Positions 8,094 to 14,250 of a stretch of DNA of 19,338 bases are shown here, one piece after another. The position numbers and the translations under genes are program-made. Source of the DNA: Planctomycetota bacterium (lineage in GTDB: Bacteria; Planctomycetota; Planctomycetia; Pirellulales; Thermoguttaceae); NCBI GenBank assembly GCA_018897395.1, contig JAHIKV010000079.1, forward strand, positions 1 through 19,338, given 5' to 3'. A model generated the notes under the pieces. The model made no database searches. It was not told the origin of the DNA and saw only the letters and a program-made list of their open reading frames with translations. Position 1 is the first letter of the stretch. Every line of letters begins with the position of its first letter.

Positions 8094-8135
8094 GTGATAT
8101 GATTGCCGAGTCTCGAACAGGGGGAGATAACGCTC

Positions 8136-10526
8136 ATGCAAGCCGTCGGCCGGAAGCTCCCGTTGGTCTGGGTCGGAATCGTGTTGGCCGGGGCCTGGAC
8201 CGCCGGCCCGGTCGGCGCGGGGCGTGCCGCCGAGATAATACTGAAGGACGGCCGCGCGCTGCGGGGTAAACTGGGCCGCGTCGCCGGCCTGGCCGAATTG
8301 CCGAAACCAATCCAGCCGGACAGCGGCGCCCCGATCCAAAACATCATCCTCTTGGACGACGACCTGCGGCGGACTTTCGTTTCCGACCGGCTGGTCCGCG
8401 AGGTCGTTCAGGAAGAGAACCGGCAGGTCGAGGAGATGTTCAACGTCCGTCAGCGGGTGCTCCGCGGCGGCCAGGCCATCCGCACCCTCGGCTCGCCAAT
8501 GCGGATTCAGCCCTTCGACGAGTACGGCCGGCGGATCTTCACGATGAACACCCGCCGAGGCCCGGTGGATATTATCCAGGGCATCACCGTGTTGACGCCC
8601 CGTTGGACGAAGGTCGAGGGCATCTCGCACGTCTGGGACATGCGGATCGCCACCACCAGCATACCCCGCGACACGCTGCACAAAATTCTGCTGAAGCAGA
8701 TCGACCCGAAAAAAGCCGAACACTACAAGAAGATCGCCCGGTTCTATCTTCAGAGCGAACGGTACGAGGAGGCCAAGCAGGCGCTGGACGACTTGTTGGC
8801 GGCGTTCCCCGACCGGAAAGACCTGAAGGAGCAGTTGGCCCCATCGATGCGGGCGATCGTGCAGCTTTCGGCCGCGCGGCTGGCGCGGGAACTCCGCCTG
8901 CGACGCGACGCCGGCCAGCACCGCTTCGTTTGGGCATTGCTCCAGCGGTTCCCGTCCGAGGGCGTGGGCGGCGAAATCCTGCAATCCATCCGCGAGATGA
9001 TTCAGGACTACGAGACCCGCCTGACGCGATACGATGAGATCATCAAGCAACTCAAGGCCCTTACGGCGCGATTGAAGGACACCATCGCCAAGGAGAACCT
9101 CAGGCCGATCCTCGACGAGATCGCCGCCGAGCTTAGCGCGGACACGCTGGACCGGATGGCGGCCTTCATGCAGAACGCCGACGACCCGAAAATGCCCGAC
9201 ACCGAGAAGATTTCGCTGGCCATCAGCGGGTGGCTGTTGGGGACCGACTCGGCCACGGAAAAGCTGCCCGAGGCGATCTCCGCCTACAAGGTCCGCAACC
9301 TGGTCCGCGACTATCTGAACGAAACATCCGCGCCCGAGCGCGAGCGGACGTTCGGCTACATCAAGCAGGAGCCGGCCGGCACTCCGGCCACGGTGGCCAG
9401 GCTGCTGTCGCACATGAAGCCGCCCGCCCCCATGCCCGAGCCGACCGCCGACAAGCCGGGCTACTACGAACTGGAAGCGCCGGGGATGACCAACGAGCAG
9501 CCGGTGACGTACTACGTGCAACTGCCGCCGGAATACGATCCATATCGGCACTATCCGACGATCGTCACTCTCGACGGCGCCGGCACGACCGCCGAGCAGC
9601 AGATCGACTGGTGGGCCGGCGATTGGGGTAAGGGGGGCATGCGCACCGGTCAGGCCGGCCGCTACGGATACATCGTCATCGCGCCGGCGTGGACCGTCGA
9701 ACACCAGAAGAAATATGGATACTCGGCCCGCGAGCACGCCGCCGTGCTCAACCCGCTCCGCGACGCCTGCCGGCGGTTCTCGATCGACACCGACCGGGTA
9801 TATCTGTCCGGCCACTCGATGGGCGGCGACGCGGCCTGGGACATCGGTCTGGCCCACCCGGACCTTTGGGCGGGCGTGGTCCCCGTCGTGGCACAGTCCG
9901 CCAAATACTGCAATTTGTATTGGGAGAACGCCCGATACGTCCCGTTCTACGTGGTGGCCGGCGAACTGGACGGCAGGAAGCTGATCGACAACGCCCGAGA
10001 CCTCGACCGATACCTCCGCCGCGGATTCGACGCCACGGTGGTCGAGTTTCGCGGCCGGGGGCACGAGGATTTTTCCGACGAAATACTGCGGATATTCGAT
10101 TGGATGGGCCGCTTCCGCCGCGATTTCTTTCCCAGCCAGTTCGCCTGCCAGTCGATGCGCTCCTGGGACAATTTTTTCTGGTGGGTCGAGATTCGGGGAC
10201 TGCCGCCGCGCTCGGAGGTCGATCCGGTCGACTGGCCCCCGCCGGCCGGAGCGCAGCCGGTCCAGATAAAGGCCACGCTCAACAAAACCAACGGGATCAA
10301 CGTCCGCGCGGGCGCAACCCAGGTGACCGTGTGGCTCTCGCCCGAGATGGTCGATTTCGACCGGCGGTCGATCGTCACGGTAAACGGCCGCCGCTTCAAC
10401 GGCACGGACCAGATAATCCGTCCCGACCTGCACGTGTTGTTGGAAGACGTTCGCACCCGGGGCGACCGTCAACATCCATTCTGGGCGCGTCTGGACGGCG
10501 CCAGCGGCCGGGCGTATGGGAAATAG
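8136..10526 (+). CDS. Exported multidomain protein with C-terminal alpha/beta-hydrolase (esterase/peptidase-like) domain
   Basis: A 796-aa protein. Residues 1-32 form a signal peptide (hydrophobic core, end AGRAAE). An N-terminal beta-rich region (IILKDGRALRGKLG) is followed by a helical, TPR-like stretch (about residues 180-250, KAEHYKKIARFYLQSERYEEAKQALDDL as a tetratricopeptide-like helix pair) and more helices. From about residue 455 there is a poly(3-hydroxybutyrate)-depolymerase/prolyl-oligopeptidase-like alpha/beta hydrolase: nucleophile Ser561 in GHSMGG, probable acid Asp612 in GELDGRK and His643 in GRGHEDF. The ATG at 8136 was preferred over a TTG at 8103 because it gives the signal peptide and has GGGGAG 9 nt upstream. 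It likely acts outside the cytoplasm on esters or peptides; substrate unknown. Confidence 0.88.
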   Translation: MQAVGRKLPLVWVGIVLAGAWTAGPVGAGRAAEIILKDGRALRGKLGRVAGLAELPKPIQPDSGAPIQNIILLDDDLRRTFVSDRLVREVVQEENRQVEEMFNVRQRVLRGGQAIRTLGSPMRIQPFDEYGRRIFTMNTRRGPVDIIQGITVLTPRWTKVEGISHVWDMRIATTSIPRDTLHKILLKQIDPKKAEHYKKIARFYLQSERYEEAKQALDDLLAAFPDRKDLKEQLAPSMRAIVQLSAARLARELRLRRDAGQHRFVWALLQRFPSEGVGGEILQSIREMIQDYETRLTRYDEIIKQLKALTARLKDTIAKENLRPILDEIAAELSADTLDRMAAFMQNADDPKMPDTEKISLAISGWLLGTDSATEKLPEAISAYKVRNLVRDYLNETSAPERERTFGYIKQEPAGTPATVARLLSHMKPPAPMPEPTADKPGYYELEAPGMTNEQPVTYYVQLPPEYDPYRHYPTIVTLDGAGTTAEQQIDWWAGDWGKGGMRTGQAGRYGYIVIAPAWTVEHQKKYGYSAREHAAVLNPLRDACRRFSIDTDRVYLSGHSMGGDAAWDIGLAHPDLWAGVVPVVAQSAKYCNLYWENARYVPFYVVAGELDGRKLIDNARDLDRYLRRGFDATVVEFRGRGHEDFSDEILRIFDWMGRFRRDFFPSQFACQSMRSWDNFFWWVEIRGLPPRSEVDPVDWPPPAGAQPVQIKATLNKTNGINVRAGATQVTVWLSPEMVDFDRRSIVTVNGRRFNGTDQIIRPDLHVLLEDVRTRGDRQHPFWARLDGASGRAYGK

Positions 10527-10533
10527 AACTTGC

Positions 10534-10604
10534 TTGTTGAATCCTTCCCGGTGCGGTATACTTCCTGTGGGTGATGTCTATTCAGCGGTTAGCGCTAAAT
10601 AGAC
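10534..10604 (+). promoter_or_regulatory. Promoter-like hexamers followed by a hairpin
   Basis: TTGTTG at 10534-10539, a 17-nt spacer and TATACT at 10557-10562 make a fair sigma70-type promoter. Right after the expected start, GTCTATTCAGCG (10576-10587) pairs with CGCTAAATAGAC (10593-10604) with one mismatch around a 5-nt loop. No T-run follows, so it is not a classical terminator of the gene ending at 10526. No coding frame follows until 11095. Confidence 0.35.
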
Positions 10605-10628
10605 TTGCACGATATTGGGAGGATTCCG

Positions 10629-11032
10629 CTCGTTTAGCCCCGGCGTCCACGCCGGGAACATAAGGCCTATTTCCCGCTGCGTTGCGCACCCGGCGTGGAG
10701 AGACAGTCCAGTTTTTTTGGAAGTGTGGGCATTTTGGGAGTTTTTATCCCGAAGGGATTGTGTAGGATAGCCCAGGGTTGACGCGCAGCGGCTACCCTGG
10801 GTGAACGGGTTTGTCGTAACATCTTACCCCGAAGGGGTTGCGGAATGGCGGCGTCGCTCCACAACCCTTTCAGGGTTGAACAAATCATCGGCCCCGCAAC
10901 CCAGGGTAGCCGCTGCGCGGCAACCCTGGGCTACCTTGTGAAAGCCCTTCGGGCTATTCGGAAAACGTCGTAACCCTTTGCCAAATAACATTCTAAAAAC
11001 TGGACGGTCTCTGGACGCCGGGGCTAAACGAG
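10629..11032. repeat. Nested inverted-repeat element with 21-bp perfect termini
   Basis: The ends CTCGTTTAGCCCCGGCGTCCA (21 bp; 10629-10649) and its exact reverse complement (11012-11032) enclose about 360 bp. Inside, AGAGACAGTCCAG-T-tract (10699-10718) pairs with 10995-11012, and a 35-bp arm at 10768-10802 pairs with 10899-10933 with one mismatch. Further CCCGAAGGG and AACCCTTTCAGGGTT palindromes fill the centre. No transposase and no obvious target duplication are seen. It resembles a MITE-like or compound REP element; any reading frame within it is not believable as a gene. Confidence 0.75.
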
Positions 11033-11094
11033 TTTTCTCCCGGAATCACGCAAGTTCATTTAGATTGCACCGATCGAGAAGGGGTTAAGTAACC

Positions 11095-11292
11095 ATGCAA
11101 GCCGAACGCACGGTTGAGATTCCGCAAAGCGTACTGGTCAGCGCCCAAAGTCTGGACGATCTGGAAGACTGGTTGGCGGCGAACAATCCCGAATTCCTCG
11201 GCGAGGTCCGTCGCATCCGCAAGGAGGATGACCTTGCCGGTTCGGGCAAGGATTTGGCGGAGGTCCTAAAACGGTGGCCTATCGAGTCGTAG
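11095..11292 (+). CDS. Antitoxin-like small protein of a ParE/RelE pair
   Basis: A 65-aa protein, MQAERTVEIPQSVLVSAQ at the start and acidic-basic helices after it (DDLEDWLAANNPEFLGEVRRI). It has no clear DNA-binding motif that I can name, but its size, position directly before a ParE/RelE-like gene and 19-nt overlap with that gene (11274-11292) identify it as the probable antitoxin. AAGGGG lies 10 nt before the ATG. It is probably autoregulated with its toxin, as usual for type II systems. Confidence 0.75.
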   Translation: MQAERTVEIPQSVLVSAQSLDDLEDWLAANNPEFLGEVRRIRKEDDLAGSGKDLAEVLKRWPIES

Positions 11293-11549
11293 TGCTCCCT
11301 TCAGCCGAAGCGGACCTGGAGAAGCTGGACGCCGAAATCCGCCGGCGTGTTCTGCGCCGGCTGTCCTGGCTCGGAGACAACGCTGCCCAGGTCGTCCATC
11401 ATCAATTGGCAAACATGCCCGAGGACCTTGCCGGTTTGTGTCGGTATCGAGTCGGCGACTATCGGATCGTATACTGGATTCAACATCAATTGGAAACGAT
11501 GAAGGTTTATCGAATCCAGCACCGCTCGGAGGTCTACCGGCGTTTATGA
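11274..11549 (+). CDS. ParE/RelE superfamily toxin
   Basis: A 91-aa protein of the RelE/ParE fold: YRVVVLPSAEADLEKL at the N-terminus, helices RRRVLRRLSWLGDNAAQ, then the C-terminal sheet with GLCRYRVGDYRIVYWI and the terminal YRIQHRSEVYRRL. These match the conserved R-x-R-x-G-x-Y-R-x-x-Y core of the family. It starts with GTG at 11274 inside the antitoxin gene, with GGAGG upstream. Whether it cleaves mRNA (RelE) or poisons gyrase (ParE) cannot be decided from sequence alone; the short form leans to RelE. Confidence 0.88.
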   Translation: MAYRVVVLPSAEADLEKLDAEIRRRVLRRLSWLGDNAAQVVHHQLANMPEDLAGLCRYRVGDYRIVYWIQHQLETMKVYRIQHRSEVYRRL

Positions 11550-11690
11550 TTGGGAAAGAGAAAAGGAGTTAAAGCGGGAACGGAGCTAGAATTGGCAATT
11601 TAGGGCGACCTGACTGCCGAAAAACTAGCTGCGTCCCCGTTTCACGTTTCAATCCCTTCCCGTTTCAATCCCCAATAGATGATCGGTGAA

Positions 11691-11817
11691 GTGGGGTAGG
11701 GTGCGTCCATGACGCACCACTTCGCCCAACAATCAAGAGTGGGGTAGGGTGCGTCCACGACGCACCACTGCTTCGCCTCACAACCAAGAGTAACGGTGCG
11801 TCGGGGACGCACCCTAC
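11691..11817. repeat. Three-copy GGTGCGTC...GACGCACC hairpin array
   Basis: Two direct copies of GTGGGGTAGGGTGCGTCCAyGACGCACCA (starting 11691 and 11739) and one inverted, diverged copy (11795-11817) each form an 8-bp hairpin with a 3-nt loop (11700-11718, 11748-11766, 11795-11813). They lie directly after the stop of the minus-strand GltB-like gene (11823), so as RNA they would stack at the 3' end of the big operon and could stabilise or terminate its transcript. The gap 11550-11690 before them shows nothing else except two GTTTCAATCCC words. Confidence 0.7.
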
Positions 11818-11822
11818 GGTTC

Positions 11823-13412
11823 TCACCCGGCCAGAATCCGCTCGACCTCCTCGCGGTCCACGTCCATGATGTAGGGGATGCCGCTGATTTCCGCGGCCTC
11901 GCGGGTCAAGCTGGCCAGATCGTCGCGCGACAAATGTTCCAGCGAGAATTTTCGGCTGCCGGCCATCAACTGACGCAAGCCCTGGTCGAGGCGTTCGTAG
12001 TAAGTGTATAGCCCCAACGCGCCGGTGGGGAGCCGCTCGAAGGCCGCGTCGCCAAGCTCCTTCCGCAACGAGCCGGCGGTGACGAAAATCTCGTCCTTCG
12101 ACACCCCGAACCGCTCGACGTAGACCGGCACCTGCTGCTCGTCGATCGTTTTGCCGATCGTCTTGCCGACCATTGCGGCGGCGATCGGCGCCCGGGCCAT
12201 GCCTACCAACTTGACGAACGGCGCGCCGAGCGCAAGCCCCTTGAAAATTTGGTCCTCGAAGGTGAATCCACCGGCGACGGCAATCGCGGGCACGTGCTCG
12301 CCCCGGTCGGCAAACTGTTTGGCGTAGCGGTACAAGAGCGAGTGGAGATGTACCGGCGGGACGCCCCATTCGTTCATCATCCGCCAGGGACTCATGCCGG
12401 TCCCGCCGCCGGCCCCGTCGACCGTCAGCAGGTCGATCTTGTAGCGGGAAGAAAAAAGGACCGCTCGGGCAAGGTCCGCCGGCCGAAATGCGCCGGTCTT
12501 GAGAAACACGTATTTCGCGCCCGCCTTGCGAAGCTCCTCGACGCGCCGGGCGAACGATTCCTCGCTGACCATTCCGACTCGCGAGTGCCGCTCGAACTCC
12601 TTGAACATACCGCGATTGAAGGCCTCGATGATCTCGGGCGCGGTCGGGTCGGGCAATACCAGGTAGCCGCGCTTGTGCAGCATCTGGGCCTTGGCCAGGT
12701 CGCGGACCTTCACCTCGCCGCCGATGTTCTTGGCCCCTTGCCCCCATTTCAACTCGACGCACTCGACGCCCAGCTTCTCGATGGCGTATTCCTGCACGCC
12801 GAGCCGGGTGTCCTCGATGTTCGCCTGCACGATGATCGCCCCGTAGCCGTCGCGCTGATGGTCCTGGAAGAGTTTCACGCGGCGCTTCAGATCGACGGTA
12901 TCGACCACCCGGCCTTCGCGGATGACCGACTCGGGGTCCATGCCGGCGACGTTCTCGCCGATCGTCAGGCCGGTGCCGGCCAGGGCCGAGCCGATCGCCA
13001 GCCCTTCCCAGTTGTTCTTGGCGATGTTGGTCGAGCCGATGCCGGGTATGATCCACGGGCGGCGGAACTTCAGCCCCTGGTCGTGGCCGAAGCGGACCTC
13101 GAGATTGACTGCCGGAAAGATCGCCTTGTCGCTGTCGGCCTCGATGCCGTGGGCGCCCACCGCCGTGCCCATGATGTTGAAGTGTGAATAATCGACCGGA
13201 TAGCTCTTTTCGGCCGCGGTGGTGATGACTCCGAACGGCTGCGGATAGATCACTTCGTGGCCGCGGTAGGCCGATTTGCCGATCTCGCACATGCCGATGC
13301 AGCCGTCCACGCAAGTCACGCACATGCCCGAGGCGGGCACTACCGAGTCTTCCGTCCGGTTCTTCGTCAATGTCGCCGCCGATGAGTTGATCCTGGAATA
13401 CGTGGAAATCAT
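11823..13412 (-). CDS. FMN-binding glutamate synthase (GltB/GlxD-type) domain protein with N-terminal Cys cluster
   Basis: A 529-aa cytosolic protein made of the FMN TIM-barrel of glutamate synthase. Typical stretches are IIPGIGSTNIAKNNWEGLA, the region with EYAIEKLGVECVELKWGQGAK, and the flavin-site loop VDGAGGGTGMSPWRMMNEWG followed by AIAVAGGFTFEDQIFKGLAL. The N-terminal glutaminase (Ntn-amidotransferase) and C-terminal GXGXG domains of bacterial GltB are absent, as in archaeal split glutamate synthases. Residues 31-42 (CVTCVDGCIGMC) give C-x2-C-x3-C-x3-C, a probable Fe-S site. The internal 3Fe-4S Cys triplet of classical GltB is not visible. AGGAG is 11 nt before the ATG. Last gene of the operon. 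Assignment to the fold is secure; glutamate as product is only one possibility. Confidence 0.88.
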   Translation of the reverse strand: MISTYSRINSSAATLTKNRTEDSVVPASGMCVTCVDGCIGMCEIGKSAYRGHEVIYPQPFGVITTAAEKSYPVDYSHFNIMGTAVGAHGIEADSDKAIFPAVNLEVRFGHDQGLKFRRPWIIPGIGSTNIAKNNWEGLAIGSALAGTGLTIGENVAGMDPESVIREGRVVDTVDLKRRVKLFQDHQRDGYGAIIVQANIEDTRLGVQEYAIEKLGVECVELKWGQGAKNIGGEVKVRDLAKAQMLHKRGYLVLPDPTAPEIIEAFNRGMFKEFERHSRVGMVSEESFARRVEELRKAGAKYVFLKTGAFRPADLARAVLFSSRYKIDLLTVDGAGGGTGMSPWRMMNEWGVPPVHLHSLLYRYAKQFADRGEHVPAIAVAGGFTFEDQIFKGLALGAPFVKLVGMARAPIAAAMVGKTIGKTIDEQQVPVYVERFGVSKDEIFVTAGSLRKELGDAAFERLPTGALGLYTYYERLDQGLRQLMAGSRKFSLEHLSRDDLASLTREAAEISGIPYIMDVDREEVERILAG

Positions 13413-13437
13413 GTTCGTTAAGCTCCTGAAAAATCAC

Positions 13438-14250
13438 TTATGTCGTTGAAATGTCCTCGTTCCCACGGTCCTCCGTGGGAACGCACTGCCTGCGACGCTC
13501 TGCGTCGCCGCCATTGACGCAGAGCGTCGGAGCGCTTGGGTTCCCACGCGGAGCATGGGAACCAGCATCTTGGTTGCGGTCGCGGATTTCGCACGCAACG
13601 CAGGGGTCCATGTAACACATCATATCGTTGAAATCTTGTTTCTCTACGCAAGGCGGCGTCAGGTTGGCGCAGCCGCCGCATACGGCCTTCTCCGGCTCGT
13701 TGAACGTGCATCGCAACTCGCAAACCGGACAGACGTAGATGCAGCCGCCGCACTGCCGGCACACGTCCGACTTAACGTCGAAGGGGGTCCCGATCGCCCG
13801 CTTCGAGCCGCGGTGTGTGAAACCGATGGCCTTGGCCATCATCTGCTCCTCGCACATCCGCACACAGCGGCCGCAGAGGATGCAGTCCTCGTGTTCCTGC
13901 CGGAACCGCTGCCGTCGCACGCCGTGCGCCGATGCCAGGTCTTGGATCGTCTTCGACTGTGGACACGAGGCCAGCAGCAGTTCGATAATCATCTTCCTCG
14001 CCCGCAGCACGCGCTGGGAGGCGGTGCGGACTTGCAGCCCTTCTTCGGCCCTGTACGTGCAGGAGGAGACCAGTTTCGACTTCGGGCCCGTGCCGATTTC
14101 CACCACGCACAGTCGGCACGCGCCGTACGGCGAAAGCCCCTCCATGTGGCAGAGCGTGGTGATTGGAAAGCCTAGATACTGGGCCGCCTCCAAAAGGGTA
14201 GTCCCTTTTTCCACGGAGACGTTCAGGCCGTTGATGGTTAGGTTAATCAT
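13438..14250 (-). CDS. 2Fe-2S/4Fe-4S electron-transfer subunit, HoxU / HydA N-terminus-like
   Basis: A 270-aa Fe-S protein. Residues 1-75 are a plant-type [2Fe-2S] domain with Cys34, Cys45, Cys48 and Cys64. Two [4Fe-4S] ferredoxin motifs follow: Cys123-x2-126-x2-129-x3-133 and Cys164-x2-167-x2-170-x3-174. This is the layout of HoxU and of the N-terminus of NuoG and HydA, but the His-Cys3 cluster between them is missing (only SCPQSKT) and there is no H-cluster domain. After residue 177 come nine more cysteines (CELRC, CGGC, CYMDPCVAC), possibly another cluster. Residues about 229-267 are encoded by a palindromic repeat. The start overlaps the NuoF-GltD stop by 4 nt (ATGA), implying coupling. 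Likely shuttles electrons between the flavin subunits and ferredoxin or the GltB-like subunit. Confidence 0.87.
   Translation of the reverse strand: MINLTINGLNVSVEKGTTLLEAAQYLGFPITTLCHMEGLSPYGACRLCVVEIGTGPKSKLVSSCTYRAEEGLQVRTASQRVLRARKMIIELLLASCPQSKTIQDLASAHGVRRQRFRQEHEDCILCGRCVRMCEEQMMAKAIGFTHRGSKRAIGTPFDVKSDVCRQCGGCIYVCPVCELRCTFNEPEKAVCGGCANLTPPCVEKQDFNDMMCYMDPCVACEIRDRNQDAGSHAPRGNPSAPTLCVNGGDAERRRQCVPTEDRGNEDISTT
13458..13563. repeat. Composite palindromic repeat inside the 3' end of the HoxU-like gene
   Basis: Three palindromes follow each other: CGTTCCCACGG/CCGTGGGAACG (13458-13483), CGACGCTCTGCGTC/GACGCAGAGCGTCG (13493-13529) and GGTTCCCACGCGG...GGGAACC (13539-13563). Relatives are at 122-142 and 19262-19310. 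In this place the element is translated as the C-terminal tail of the upstream gene. Confidence 0.8.

Noticed and set aside
8016..10475. 819-aa open frame antisense to the exported hydrolase
   Set aside because: Long antisense frames are expected at this G+C. The plus-strand protein has a signal peptide and catalytic motifs; the antisense protein has none.
10667..10888. 73-aa minus-strand frame
   Set aside because: It lies wholly within the nested inverted repeats.
11641..11672. Two GTTTCAATCCC words resembling CRISPR repeat ends
   Set aside because: Only two short copies about 15 nt apart, with no spacer-repeat periodicity and no cas genes.
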